In this document: piece by piece, positions 12,770-24,603 of the stretch
Numbering within the stretch: the stretch's first letter is position 1
Layout: every line of letters begins with the position of its first letter
Assembly (NCBI GenBank): GCA_036873135.1
Contig: JAPTYO010000010.1
Coordinates: 19,833,772-19,897,771 of the forward strand
DNA from: Clarkia xantiana subsp. parviflora
Lineage: Eukaryota > Streptophyta > Magnoliopsida > Myrtales > Onagraceae
Direction: 5' to 3'
Length of the DNA stretch: 64,000 nt
Notes under the pieces: generated by a model
Seen by the model: the letters and a program-made list of their open reading frames with translations, nothing else
Database searches by the model: none
What the model was told of the DNA's origin: nothing
Made by a program: the position numbers and the translations under genes

Positions 12770-13301
12770 GGGTTAATAACTAAAAAACTGTCCAAGGTTT
12801 ACCTTATGTTAAAATTAGGTGTCTGAAGTTTGAAATTTTAAAATGGACTGTCCCAAGTTTCATTTTTGTTGAAATTTGGTGTCTCGGTGTGATTACTTTA
12901 GAGAAGTCAATTTCGACGAAACCGTTTGTCAAATTCGAGCTCTCATACACATTCCCTTCTTGTCATCTTGCCGGGACCATCACCTAAAAAGTTGGTCACA
13001 TCCGGGCAAGTAAATCTCGCTCTATTGTCCTTGGAAAATGGCTCCACGCCACTCTTCTAGAAACTTTTTTTTAATATTCAATTTTTAGGTGAAATTTGAC
13101 GATTTTGTGAAAAGTAAAGAGTGATGGATTATGATTGGGTTGGTGGGTTGATGAAAATGATTGAATGGAGATGAAAAGACGCACAAAGACACCAAATTTC
13201 AACAAAAATGAAACTTGGGACAGTCCATTTTAACATTTCAAACTTCAGACACCTAATTTTAACATAGGGTAAACCTTGGACAGTTTTTTAGTTAATAACC
13301 C
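12770..13301. mobile_element. Mutator-like foldback MITE (532 bp)
   Basis: The terminal inverted repeats are about 115 bp each (12770-12884 and 13187-13301), starting GGGTTAATAAC at both ends, with a matching block GGACTGTCCCAAGTTTCATT in the arms. A perfect 9-bp duplication TGAGTTTTA flanks it (12761-12769 and 13302-13310); a 9-bp duplication with long inverted repeats is the Mutator-superfamily signature. It encodes nothing and sits inside the copia reverse transcriptase gene, directly after the YVDD motif. Confidence 0.9.
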
Positions 13302-14243
13302 TGAGTTTTATGATCAAGTCAAAGTCCTTGTTGGCATCTGTATTTGAGATGAAGGACACGGGAGAGGCCACGTACATCTTAAGCATTAAAATTGCTAGAG
13401 ATCGGGCTACCCGAAAATTGTGTCTATCTCAAGAAACTTATATCAACAAACTGTTGAAAAGATTCAGATTACAGGATGCCAAACCCGTGGATACGCCGGT
13501 GGTGTCTGGGTGCGCACTGTCAAAACGTGACGGCCCCCAAGAACCTGGCAGAGCGTGAACAAATGAAGGGTGCAGAGTATTTAAGCATGGTCGGTAGTTT
13601 GATGTACGCCATGCAATGCACCCGTCCGGATATCTGTTACGCCGTGGGTCTAGTAGCACGTTTCCAGTCAGATCCTGGAAATCAACATTTAAAGGCTGTA
13701 AAACGAATAATTAGTTATCTGAAAGGTACTGCCGACTACGCGATGTGCTATGAGGGTAAAAAGTTAGAATTTACCGGTTACAGTGACGCCGACCATGGTG
13801 GCGATCCGGATGATCGTAAGTCCACTACAGGGGGAGTGTTCCTCCTTGCTAATGCCGCCATTTCATGGACGAGCAAGAAGCAAACCTGTGTCGCACTGTC
13901 CACAATGGAATCAGAATTCGTAGCTCTCTCTAAGAATGCACAAGAAGTGGTCTGGCTAAAAAGGCTTCTAACTGCACTGCTTGGTGGTGATGTTGAGAAT
14001 AAACCTGTGAAGGTCTTCTCTGACAGTCAAGCAGTCATTGCGGCAGTTAAGAATCCGAAGTACCATAGTAGGACCAAACACATTGATGTGAAATATTTCT
14101 ATGCTAAATCTATGGTTGAAGACAGTACAGTCACTATGGAATACTTGTCCACTGATAATATGTTAGTGGACCCATTAACTAAACCACTACGCAGGGACAT
14201 ATTCGAAAAGCATGTAAAACTGCTTGGATTGCATAGGGTCTAG
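13302..14243 (+). pseudogene. copia reverse transcriptase C-terminus and RNase H (frameshifted)
   Basis: The first part (to about 13530) reads SVFEMKDTGEATYILSIKI and DAKPVDTPV, the end of the copia reverse transcriptase. A frameshift near the CCCCC at about 13531 moves the frame; it continues as YLSMVGSLMYAMQCTRPDICYAV, then the RNase H core with YSDADHGGDPDDRKSTTGG, STMESEFVALS and DSQAVIAAVKNPKYHSRTKHIDVKYF, ending with DPLTKPL. The RNase H acidic residues are present. The frame ends at a normal TAG at 14241-14243, so the distal part is intact. Confidence 0.9.
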
Positions 14244-15373
14244 AAATGGAATGTATCTGTGATAGAATTTTGATATTAGAAAGTTACATTTTGTAAGCGA
14301 AAGAATTGCAACTGAGTTTATGATCAATTGACGTCATAATGTTTTGATTACATCAGATTTTACGGTCTATAAACTAAGTCATAGGAGGACGCAATCATCT
14401 GCCAAACTATGTCGAATGTGGGCCTTACCTAGTCACACAGGTACGGTCGTCTTGCGGTGGAGGGAGGCCTCCACCCAAACAAGACTAGCTAAGAGTCATC
14501 GGGATAAACCTGATTAAGCAATACGATTATCTAGTTTCGAAGTAACTCGACGTGATCTTCGTTTTGCATATCGCCATGATGAACTTCGTTCGTCATTTAA
14601 CCACATTCTGGGCCAGATGAGAATCTGTGATAGCATGATTGACATATTCCTTTCCTGTCAACCCAAAAGGTTCAGGTATGCTATTAACGCGTGCTTCATA
14701 CTACGCGTGCCACGTTCGACCACAGGGTCACAGCTCGGTTGTGCTAGGAAGGAATCCTCGTGATTCTGGAGGGCGCAGACTTCTTCACCTCGAGCGTGTG
14801 ATTGATCCCAGGAGCCTTATGAAGAGGCACCTAAAGTATCCTCACGGACTCAGAACTCATATCTAAGGTCAGACTCAATGCTCGCTTCTCGGCGTACGAG
14901 CGTAGTGCTGAACAAAAAGGCCCAGCGACCACGTCTTTGGAAACCGGTTGGGTCTGACTAAGGATATGAGCAATGGGGATGGTCAAGTTCATCTGTAATT
15001 CACCGACTCTCGTATTCACTAGGTGGCCACCAACGGGATATTAGTTGAAGGTCGTGAATACTTGTACGGATGCCTTGAAGAAGTGTTCCTTTGTGGAAAC
15101 TAGGCAAATGGAGAATCAGTTGACCTAGGATACATTGCGGTACAATATAAATGTTGTTTATAACAGTTTGATTGGAGAAAAGGGAATCAACATTCCGCGG
15201 CGCTACAATACTCCTAACAGATGAGTAGCACGATGCCCGTCGTATCCGCGGTCGCACGGCAAACCTCGTATGAACTATTCGGAAGCAATGAGCAGATCAA
15301 ATGAGAGAAATGTTGATGCAAATTTGGATGACAATACATTAACAAACACCCTCCCATTCCGGCGAGTGGGAGT
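14244..15373 (+). other. 3' non-coding region of the copia element
   Basis: No gene is seen in these 1.1 kb. The region ends with GCGAGTGGGAGT, a copia-style polypurine tract, immediately before the 3' LTR. Confidence 0.6.
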
Positions 15374-15976
15374 TGTAAGCATATGGTGATGGGCGCCGTA
15401 ATTGGTAGCCCATAATATGTATAGTTTACCTAATGAACTTGGATAAATGTCACATTAGGGTAATTGGGCTAGACCCAAATCCCAATTGACATGGGAGGCC
15501 CAAAATTGGGCCTCCCCAATTACATAGGCCGGCCGAAATATTTAGGTGGGGTAAAGTGGACTTTTGTCCACTTTACTCCTCCTATAAATAAGAGGTGTTA
15601 GGGGATTTTTTAAGGTTAATCACAATTCCCTCATTAGAGTGTTTTAGAGAGAAAAACTCTCCCCCCATAACACCTAGTTCGACCGAATCATATCCCTCAC
15701 CAAGGATGTTCCAAATTTCCTTCGAGCAAACTCTCCAGAGATCTGTCCCCGTGTCAAGAATCGATCAGAGGCTTTGCTGTGGAGCTTGCACCACGTAGGG
15801 CTTCTCTAACAAGAACCTCTACGGGTCCCGACCGGAGGATCGTGAACTCCCTCCAGAGAAGATCTTGGGTCTACGGATCATCTTAAAGGTATGTGTGAAA
15901 CTTCCACTGCGTAATTCCAATTACAAGCATGTACCTTGTTTAAGTATCCGTAGTGATTATTCCCCGTAATCTAACA
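15374..15976 (+). repeat. 3' LTR of the copia element (603 bp)
   Basis: It starts TGTAAGCATATGG after the polypurine tract and ends CCGTAATCTAACA. A TATA box (TATAAATA, 15583-15590) lies mid-LTR. It shares its second half with 661-1016. The 5 bases after it (TGGAC) would be the right target duplication, but the left copy is not available for comparison. Confidence 0.8.
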
Positions 15977-16376
15977 TGGACATGATAGCCATTTGATAAG
16001 TATAGGGGGGTTGGTACCCTCCTTTGGTATATATGGACATGATAGCCTTTGATGATGTATAGGGGGTTGGTACCCTCCTTTGATATATGGACATGATAGC
16101 CATTGTTGATGTATAGGGGGGTGGGCAACTTCCTTTGAGATATATGGACATGATAGCCCCTGTTGATGTATATGGGGGATACCCTCCTTTGATATATATG
16201 TACATGATAGTCATTTGATGATGTATAGTGGGTTGGTACCCTCCTTTGATATATGGACATGATAGTCATTGTTGATGTATAGGGGGTGGGTACCCTCCAT
16301 TGAGATATATGGACATGATAGCCCATGTTGATGTATAAGGGGTGATACCCTCCTTTGATATATATGGACATGACAG
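15977..16376 (-). repeat. minisatellite, reverse orientation of the 5850-6262 array
   Basis: Units read GGACATGATAGCC, TGATGATGTATAGGGGG, TACCCTCCTTTGATATAT, the reverse complement of the unit at 5850-6262. About seven copies with variable spacing (TTGATGTATA and TTTGATAAG variants). Confidence 0.8.
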
Positions 16377-18050
16377 TCAGCATATTACAAGTTGTCAGCG
16401 TACTATCAAATATCTACATACAACAAGGTGTCGACATACAGCGAGCGACATGGAATCAACTATCTAGGAGCATTCTCCAAATATACTAGCATGACGATGG
16501 ATAGCGTACATAAAGTGGCAAACACCAACTACTACGAATTATTTTCTAAGTGTTTCTATGCCGGCGATCGACAAGAATTTTACGACGACATCAATGGTAA
16601 CAAACACTAGATATTATTGAAATATTTTCTAAGTGTTTTAGCATGTTTGCAGACAATGACCGACAATCTATACATGATGCTCAACATACGTTGCCTAAGC
16701 TATCATCACCAACATACAACCATTGACGGCCATGTACGTACAACTACCGATCATCAATATCAAGCTTACTAAAACAACGGCTAAGGCATGGGGCAACATG
16801 TCGGCAATGAACACCATGCATAAGGGAAGTATAACGATTCATTTGCACTTTTCTAAAATTTTCAGCACTTAGAGAAATTTTGGCCGATTTGGGGCTAAGT
16901 GTTCTAATGCATTTTATCAAACACCTTGTATGCATGTTAAGGTAACTAGGTACATAGTGATTTCAAGACTAAATCAAGGCCAAACGAAGCCATAAAATGT
17001 CCATCCATGAACGGAATTGGACTCACCAACACGAAGCAAGTCCGAAATGCTACTCGCCGCCACCCGAAAACTCACGCGCCGCCCCGGAGATCCACGCGCC
17101 ACCGCTGCAAGTCCACGCGCCACCCGTTCCTTCTCACGCGCCGTCGTGGTTTCCTCCTTGCCCGGATTAGACCTTGATCGATGTCAAATATGATGTGACC
17201 ACTCCAAATTCACACCTCCATGAGCTCCTTCTTCAACAAGCAAGGAGAGCTTCTTGAAAAATTATCAAGAGAGGATGTAAGCTAATGACTACTCTCTCTC
17301 CTAATTCTCATTAATAGTGTCTACACCATGTGCTAAGGACTAAAATAATATCTATTTTTGCACAAGTCCCTAGTATCATGTATGAGCATATTCACATCTC
17401 TCCTATGCTTGCATTACATACATGCTCCTTAATGTTGCATGACACACTACGTACGATCATTATCGCAAGTTGCATACGTATAGACTATTATGCATGTTAT
17501 CATTTTTATATGTGCATGATGTTAACTTATGATTGATACATGATTATTTTTATAATCTAAGTATGAATTGTATGTTTACATCGTATTACATGCTTATATT
17601 ATTTTCTATGTTTACATCATGCTTCATGTTGACGAGCATGCTCTTCAATTTTAAATTGCTTTAAGTATTTTGCTCATTGCACGATTATGTCATCCATGTG
17701 CTATGTTCTCATCTCTATGTTAACATCATGTTACACGTTCATATCACGTACCATGATGACACCGCATTGCATGATTACCCATTATTACAAGTATTTCGCT
17801 TATGGCGTGTTATTACGAATAAGTCGTTAACTGCACCCTGTTATATGTATACCGTCTATTACGCTAACCCTGTGAATAGATTATATATGTACGTGCATCG
17901 GAAAATTAGAAATTGAAGAATCTGTGCTTCGCGCACTCGATTGACAAACAGGCCACCCCTGAGGTCAGTGTCAAACCTAAATAGGACGAATATCCTATCT
18001 TAAATAGAGTCAAGCATGGGTTTTGAACCACTACTTGACTCGGGGGAAAG
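16377..18050. other. element interior without recognisable genes
   Basis: Only short frames are present. Positions 17040-17150 contain four spaced copies of CACGCGCC/CACGCGCCG in a GC-rich patch. Positions 17300-17900 are AT-rich with many ATGCAT/TACGT words. I can name nothing coding. Confidence 0.5.
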
Positions 18051-18682
18051 TGTTGGATATCTGTCCAATTCGGGTTCATATTTACGTTTCAGACCTCGCA
18101 AAACACGCTAAAATCACAGAACGGATCTTAACGCAGTCACCTGGGTCAAAACGGTCCGGATGCGCGTCGCACCCGGACCGGGGACCTCCGGATTGCCTTA
18201 TGGCAATCCGGACCATGTCGAATATCAACACGGTCTGGGTTATCGACTAGTACTGTGTGTTTACTCTTGTTTTTACTATGTACGAGAATTTAGTGCGTAT
18301 ATAGCCAATCTCGATGTCGGTAAGCATTTTCCTGCAAACCGACATCAAACCAGGCACATATCTCAGGTTTCTTATAAATAGGGGCCTAGATCTCCCATTT
18401 AAAGGGAATTAACTCGAAACTCTGGAGAATTGGCTATTTGTGCTCTGACCTCTCTCTAGAACTTTCTCTCTCTAAAATACTGACTTTAGCATCGGAGAGG
18501 GCACAACCAGCACCACCCCCCTCTCCATGCTAGTTATCGCCCGCTCTGCAGGACCCGGCGTTTAGAAGACGGAGACGAAGATCAAAGTCAGTTCGAAGAT
18601 CGAGGTGGGAGCCAAAGTTAGTTCGTGGATCGAGGCCCCTGAAAAGCAGTTCGAGATATCCCAAGTGGAAACGATCTCAACA
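18051..18682 (+). repeat. 3' LTR of the third element (632 bp)
   Basis: It starts TGTTGGATATCTGTCC after the polypurine tract and ends GATCTCAACA. A TATA box TATAAATAG is at 18373-18381. Its right end joins the T-arm of a tRNA-like sequence of the tandem array. The end point is set by the CA rule and the array junction and could be off by a few bases. Confidence 0.7.
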
Positions 18683-18686
18683 AATT

Positions 18687-18698
18687 CCACTGTGGTTG
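18687..18698 (+). pseudogene. tRNA-Arg 3' end fragment (truncated by LTR element)
   Basis: CCAC TGTGGTTG matches the last part of the T-stem and acceptor of the array's tRNA. The 5' part is missing because the third LTR element ends at 18682. The normal spacer follows (GTGTTCGTTTGCTCTTTGG). Confidence 0.6.
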
Positions 18699-18963
18699 TG
18701 TTCGTTTGCTCTTTGGTAGGAAAAATAACTTTATTTAATTATACTAAGTATTTACTCTTTTTATAATTACAACCATTTTTTGTCTTAAAAATTTTATAAG
18801 AGTTCCGACTTGTTTCAATTTGTGGCTGCAACTAGAATAACTTATATGTTGATGAAAATTACAAGCCACGTCATTGCCTTATAGTGGGATCTAGTTGGAG
18901 CGTGAATCTTGGAACTTCTATCACATCTCTTTGGAGGCACCACAATTTCACCTATAAAGTATA

Positions 18964-19486
18964 GGGTTAAACAGTCTTTTGGTCTATGATGTTTGACAAC
19001 TTTTGGGTTTTGGTCAATGATGTTTTTTTTACCTAGTTTTGGTACCATATGTTTGCATATTTTTTCTAGTTTTGGTCTAACCGTTACATTCCGTCCATTT
19101 TTTGACATGTACAAGTCACGTGATCCACCCTAAACTTTCAATTTTGTTCAATTTAGTCCCTCTAATACTTTCCTAACCTTTTTTTTGTTCAATTTAGTCC
19201 CGAAGTTTCAAAAATTCAATTGGACCTATTGTCCAGTTGGGGTCAATTTTGAAATTTTGGGACTAAATTGAATAAACAAAAGGTTAAGAAAGTATTAGAG
19301 GGACTAAATTTAAAGTTTAGAGTGGATCACGTGACTTGAACATGTCAAAAAATGGACGGAATGTAACGGTTAGACCAAAAATAAAAAAAATCTGCAAACA
19401 TATGGTACCAAAACTAGGTAAAAAAAACATCATTGACCAAAACCCAAAAGTTGTCAAACATCATGGACCAAAAGACCTGTTAACCC
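18964..19486. mobile_element. Mutator-like foldback MITE (523 bp) in the array spacer
   Basis: It begins GGGTTAAACAGTC and ends GACCTGTTAACCC. Its arms of roughly 240 bp are inverted copies of each other (GACCAAAACTAG…, CACGTGA…, TTTAGTCCC… on both sides), so the element could fold into one long hairpin. The perfect 9-bp duplication TAAAGTATA flanks it (18955-18963 and 19487-19495); uninterrupted array units read TAAAGTATATAACTAAA at this point. It has no coding capacity. Confidence 0.9.
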
Positions 19487-19838
19487 TAAAGTATATAACT
19501 AAACTAAGAGTTAACTCTAATTTAGGGAGGGGTTACTCCATATCACATTTGGATATTAATTATAGTGTCTAAAATTGTCAAAAAGTGGACAAAGTTACAA
19601 TTTACGCTTAAAACAACAAATTTATTATCATAGTACACAAACTGGGGTCTTACAAAAAGTGAATCGTGTATCATTATTTCTTATTCTTTTTACGCGCGGG
19701 ATGTCTTAAGGAGGCTCCATTAGAAGATCAACATTTGTAGCCTACTCCACATTTTGAATAATTTTCACCAGCTCCGGGTTAATCCTCTACTTCCTAGAGA
19801 CAATGAATCTTTGTCATTAAGCTTCCAACATCATATAC

Positions 19839-19913
19839 GACCGCATAGTGCAGTGGATTAGAAAAGTCCGAGTTCAGAATAGAAGGTTGTGGGTTTGACT
19901 CCCATAGTGGTCG
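19839..19913 (+). pseudogene. tRNA-Arg-derived pseudogene, type B
   Basis: The acceptor GACCGCA/TAGTGGTC is still present, but the D-arm 3' strand reads GAAA instead of GCGC and the anticodon stem is mismatched. The B-box-like GGTTTGACTCC carries a C-to-T change. Confidence 0.75.
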
Positions 19914-20720
19914 TGTTCGTTTGCTCTTTGGGAGGAAGAATAGCTATATTGAATTATATTAAGTTTTTACTCTTTTTCTAATTAGAACCATTTTTTCGCT
20001 TAAAGAGATTATAGGAGTTCTGACTTGTTTCGATTTGTTTCTGCAACTAAAATGACTTAGAAGTTGATGAAAATTACAAGCCACATCATTGCCTTATAGT
20101 GGGATCTGGTTGGAGAGTGACTCTCGATACTTCTATCACATCTCTTTGGAGGCACCACAACATCACCCGTAAAGTATATAACTAAATTAATAGTTAACTC
20201 TAATTTTAGGGAGGGGTTACTCCAAAACACATTTAGATTCGAATTCTGCGTAATTGAGATTTAGTTGGATTTGAAATTATGAACATCAAACGCTTGGCCC
20301 AACCGAGAGAGCCCGCGTCTGATTCCTCCCTCAAAACCCTTGAACAAGCTGAATTGAGTAACATGGACTCTCTAGTTATATCTCAATTAAATATCGGTCT
20401 AATTAAGTCTCAATTTTAAAATGGTAAAAAGTTATAAGGTATTAATTATAATATATAAAATTGTCAAAAAGTGGACAAAGTTACAATTTACGCTTAAAAT
20501 CAGAAATCCATTATATTACATGAGTTGGTGTCTTATAAAAGTGAATTATGTATCATTCTTTCTTTTTCTTTTTTCGCGCGCGGTGTCTTATGGAGGCTCA
20601 TGCAGAAGGGCAATATTTGTAGCTTGCTCCACATCTAGAATAATTATCACTAGCATCGGGTTAATCCTCTTCTTCCTAGAGACAATGAATCTTTATCATG
20701 AAGTTTCCAACATCATAAAC

Positions 20721-20794
20721 GACCGCATAGCGCAGTGGATTAGTGCATCTGACTTCGGATCAGAAGGTCGTGGGTTCGACTCCCACTGTGGACG
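20721..20794 (+). pseudogene. tRNA-Arg(UCG)-like, nearly intact, type A
   Basis: 74 nt. Loop CTTCGGA gives anticodon UCG. The D-stem has a G-U pair (GTGC), G27 is A, and the acceptor 3' strand TGTGGAC puts A opposite A. A and B boxes are otherwise good. The ~190-bp spacer normally following is deleted (…GTTCG joins TCGGGATCTGG). Confidence 0.6.
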
Positions 20795-21425
20795 TGTTCG
20801 TCGGGATCTGGTTGGAGTGTGACTCTCGGAACTTCTATAACATCTCTTTGGAGGCACTACAACTTCACCTGTAAAGTATATAACTAAATTAATTGTTAAC
20901 TCTATTTTTAGGGAGGGGTTACTCCATATCACATTTGGATTCGAATTCTACGTAATTAAGATTGAGTCGGATTTGAAATTCCAAACCCCAAACGCTTGGC
21001 CCAACCGAGAGGACCCGCGTCTGATTCCTACCTCAAAACCCTTGAACAAACTGGTTTGAATAACATGGACTATGTAGTTTGATCTCAATTAAATCTCGGC
21101 CTAATCAAGTCTTAATTATAACATAGTAAAAAGTTATAAGGTATTAATTATAGTATCTAAAATTTTCAACAAGTGGACAAAGTTACAATTTACGCTTAAA
21201 ACCACAAATTTATTATCATATTACATGAAATAGGGACTTACAAAAAGTGAATCATGTATCATTCTTTCTTTTTCTTTTTTCGCGCGTGGTGTCTTAAGGA
21301 GGCTCCATTAAAAGGTCAACATTTGTAGTTTTCTCCACATTTTGAATAATTTTCACTAGCACCGGGTTAATCCTCTACTTCCTAGAGACAATGAATCTTT
21401 GTCATTAAGTTCCAACATCATAATC

Positions 21426-21500
21426 AATCGCATAGCGCTGAGGATTCGAAAAGTCTGAGTTCAGATCAGAAGGTCGTGGGTTCGACTCCCATTGTGGTCT
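21426..21500 (+). pseudogene. tRNA-Arg-derived pseudogene, type B
   Basis: The acceptor starts AATCGCA and the D-arm is degraded (CGAAAAG). The anticodon loop GTTCAGA would give UCA. T-arm GTGGGTTCGACTCCCAT is mostly kept. Confidence 0.75.
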
Positions 21501-22305
21501 TGTTCATTCACTCATTGGGAGGAAAATTGCTTTATTGAATTATATTAAGTCTTTACTTTTTTTTCTAATTACAACCATTTTTCACTTAAAAAGATTATAA
21601 GAGTTCTTACTTGTTTCGATTTGTGTCTGTAACTAATATGCCTTAGAAGTTGATGAAAATTACAAGCCACGTCACTGCCTTATAGTGGGACCTGGTTGGA
21701 GCGTGACTCTCGGAACTTCTATCACATCTCTTTGGAGGCACCACAACTTCACATGTTAAGTATATAACTAAACTAATAGTTAACTATATTTTTAGGGAGG
21801 GGTTACGCCAAATCACATTTTGATTTGACTTCTTCAAAATTGAGCCTTAGTCGGATTTAAATTCTGAATGCCAACCGTTTTGCCCAACCGAGAGGGCCCG
21901 CATCTGATTCCTCCCTCAAAATCCTTGAACAAGCTGGATTGAGTAACATGGACTCTCTAGTTGGATCTCAATTAAATATCGGTCTAATTAAGTCTCAATT
22001 ATAAAATAATAAAAAGTTATAAGTTATTAATATAATATATAAAATTGTCAAAAATTGGACAAAGTTACAATTTACGCTTAAAACCATAAATTTATTATAT
22101 TACATGAGTTGGGGTCTTATAAAAAGTGAATTATGTATCATTCTTTCATTTTCTTTTTTCGCGCACGATGTCTTATGGAGGCTCATGCAGAAGGGCAATA
22201 TTTGTACCTTGCTCCACATCTAGAATATTTATCACTAGCATTAGGTTAATCCTCTTCTTCCTAGAGACAATGAATCTTTGTCATGAAGTTACCAACATCA
22301 GAAAC

Positions 22306-22379
22306 GACCGCATAGCGCAGTGGATTAGCGCGTCTGACTTCGGATCAGAAGGTCGTGGGTTCGACTCCCACTGTGGTCG
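22306..22379 (+). tRNA. tRNA-Arg (anticodon UCG), intact
   Basis: All arms pair: acceptor GACCGCA/TGTGGTC, D-stem GCGC/GCGC, anticodon stem TCTGA/TCAGA around CTTCGGA (anticodon UCG, reading CGA and other CGN codons), T-stem GTGGG/CCCAC with TTCGACT. 74 nt with no intron; CCA is not encoded, as expected in eukaryotes. The B box GGTTCGACTCC is perfect. CAACATCATAAAC precedes it, a CAA-type upstream motif seen at plant tRNA genes. The first run of four or more T is about 111 nt downstream, unusually far. Confidence 0.9.
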
Positions 22380-23011
22380 TGTTCGTAGGGATCTGGTTGG
22401 AGCGTGTCTCTCGGAACTTCTATAACATCTCTTTAGAGGCACCACAACTTCACCTGTAAAGTATATAACTAAATTAATTGTTAACTCTATTTTTAGGAAG
22501 GGGTTACTCCATATCACATTTGGATTCAAATTCTACGTAATCAAGATTTAGTCGGATTTGAAATTCCAAACCCCAAACGCTTGGCCCAACCGAGAGGGCC
22601 CGCATCTGATTCCTACCTCAAAACCCTTGAACATACTGGTTTGAATAACATGGACTATCTAGTTTGATTTCAATTAAATCTCGGCCTAATTAAGTCTTAA
22701 TTATAACATATTAAAAAGTTATAAGGTATTAATTATAGTATCTAAAATTTTCAACAAGTGTACAAAGTTACAATTTACGCTTAAAACCACAAATTTATTA
22801 TCATATTACATGAACTGGGGTCTTACAAAAAGTGAATCATGTATCATTCTTTCTTTTTATTTTTTCACGCGGGGTGTCTTAAGGAGGCTCCATTAAAAGG
22901 TCAACATTTATAGTTTTCTCCACATTTTGAATAATTTTCACTAGCACCGGGTTAATCCTCTACTTCCGAGAGACAATGAATCTTTGTCATTAAGATTCCA
23001 ACATCATATAC

Positions 23012-23086
23012 AAACGCATAGCGCAGAGGATTAGAAAAGTATGAGTTCGGATCAGAAGGTGGTGGGTTCAACTCCTAGTGTGATCT
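23012..23086 (+). pseudogene. tRNA-Arg-derived pseudogene, type B
   Basis: The acceptor starts AAACGCA, the D-arm 3' strand is lost (AGAAAAG), the anticodon stem is broken (TATGA), and the B box is damaged (GGTTCAACTCC). Confidence 0.75.
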
Positions 23087-23888
23087 TGTTCGTTCACTCA
23101 TTGGGAGGAAGAATTGCTTTATTGAATTATATTAAGTCTTTACTCTTTTTCTAATTACAACCATTTTTCGCTTAAAAATATAATAAGAGTTCTGACTTGT
23201 TTCGATTTGTGTCTGTAACTAATATGCCTTAGAAGTTGATGAAAATTACAACCCACGTCACTGCCTTATAGTGGGACCTTGTTGGAGCGTGACTCTCAGA
23301 ACTTCTATCACATCTCTTTGGAGGCACCACAACTTCGCATGTAAAGTATATAACTAAACTAATAGTTAACTATAATTTTAGGGAGGGGTTACGCCAAATC
23401 ACATTTGGATTCGACTTTTGCAAAATTGAGACTTAGACGGATTTCAAATTATGAATGCCAACCGTTTTGCCCAACCGAGAGGGCCCGCGTCTGATTCCTC
23501 CCTCAAAATCCTTGAACAAGCTGGATTGAGTAACATGGACTCTCTAGTTGGATCTCAATTAAATATCGCTATAATTAAGTCTCAGTTATAAAATAATAAA
23601 AAGTTATAAGGTATTAATTATAATATATAAATTGTCAAAAAGTGTTCAAAGTTACAGTTTACGCTTAAAACCAGAAATTCATTATACTACATGAGTTGGG
23701 GTCTTATAAAAAGTGAATTATGTATCATTCTTTCTTTTTCTTTTTTCGTGCGCGGTGTCTTATGGAGGCTCATGCAGAAGGGCAATATTTGTAGCTTGCT
23801 CCACATCTAGAATAATTATCACTTCGGGTTAATCCTCTTCTTCCTAGAGACAATGAATCTTTATTATGAAGTTTACAACATCATAAAT

Positions 23889-23962
23889 GACCGCATAGCG
23901 TAGTGGATTAGCGCATCTGACTTCGGATCAGAAGGTCGTGGGTTCGACTTCCACTGTTGTCG
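23889..23962 (+). pseudogene. tRNA-Arg(UCG)-like, decayed, type A
   Basis: The anticodon UCG arm is intact, but the D-stem (GCGT/GCGC), position 27 (A), T-stem (TCCAC) and acceptor (TGTTGTC) carry changes. Three of these fit C-to-T or G-to-A mutation. Confidence 0.7.
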
Positions 23963-24603
23963 TGTTCGTTTGCTCTTTGGGACTAAACATAGCTTTATTT
24001 AATAATAATAAGTCTTTACTATTTTTCTTATTACAACAATTTTTTCGCTTAAAAAGATTATAAGAGTTCTGAATTGTTTCTATTTGTGTATGTAACTAAA
24101 ATGACTTATAAGTTGATGAAAATTACAAGCCATGTCATTGTCTTATAGTGGGATTTGGTTGGAGCATGACTCTCAGAACTTCTATCACGTCTCTTTGGAG
24201 GCACCACAACTTCATATGTAAAGTATATAACTAAATTAATTGTTAACTCTATTTTTAGGGAGGGGTTACTCCATATCACATTTGGATTCGAATTCTGCGT
24301 AATTAAGATTGATTCGGATTTGAAATTTCGAACCCTTAACGCTTGACCCAACCGAGAGGGCCCGCGTCTGATTCCTACCTCAAAACCCTTAAAAAGCTGG
24401 TTTGAGTAACATGGATTTTGTAGTTTGATCTCAATTAAATATCGGCCTAATTAAGTCTTAATTATAACATATTAAAAATTTATAAGGTATTAATTATAGT
24501 ATCTAAATTTGTCAACAAGTGGACAAAGTTACAATTTACGCTGAAAACCACAAATTTATTATCATATTACATGAACTGGGGTCTTACAAAAGTAAATCAT
24601 TCT

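Larger units (their letters stand above)
15977..18682 (+). mobile_element. 3' part of a third LTR element hosting the copia insertion
   Basis: It ends with a complete LTR (18051-18682) preceded by ACTTGACTCGGGGGAAAG, nearly the same polypurine tract as the nested element at 1310-10900. It also shares with that element the minisatellite (reversed) and an LTR block (GGAGAGGGCACA.C.AGCACC). The copia element separates it from its 5' part, which would lie beyond the window start. No coding region is recognisable between 16377 and 18050. Confidence 0.65.

Noticed and set aside
20421..20822. Open frame reading …DRIAQWISASDFGSEGRGFDSHCGRV in array monomers
   Set aside because: The peptide is the translation of the tRNA-Arg gene itself, a familiar false protein in databases. 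The upstream part is copied spacer.
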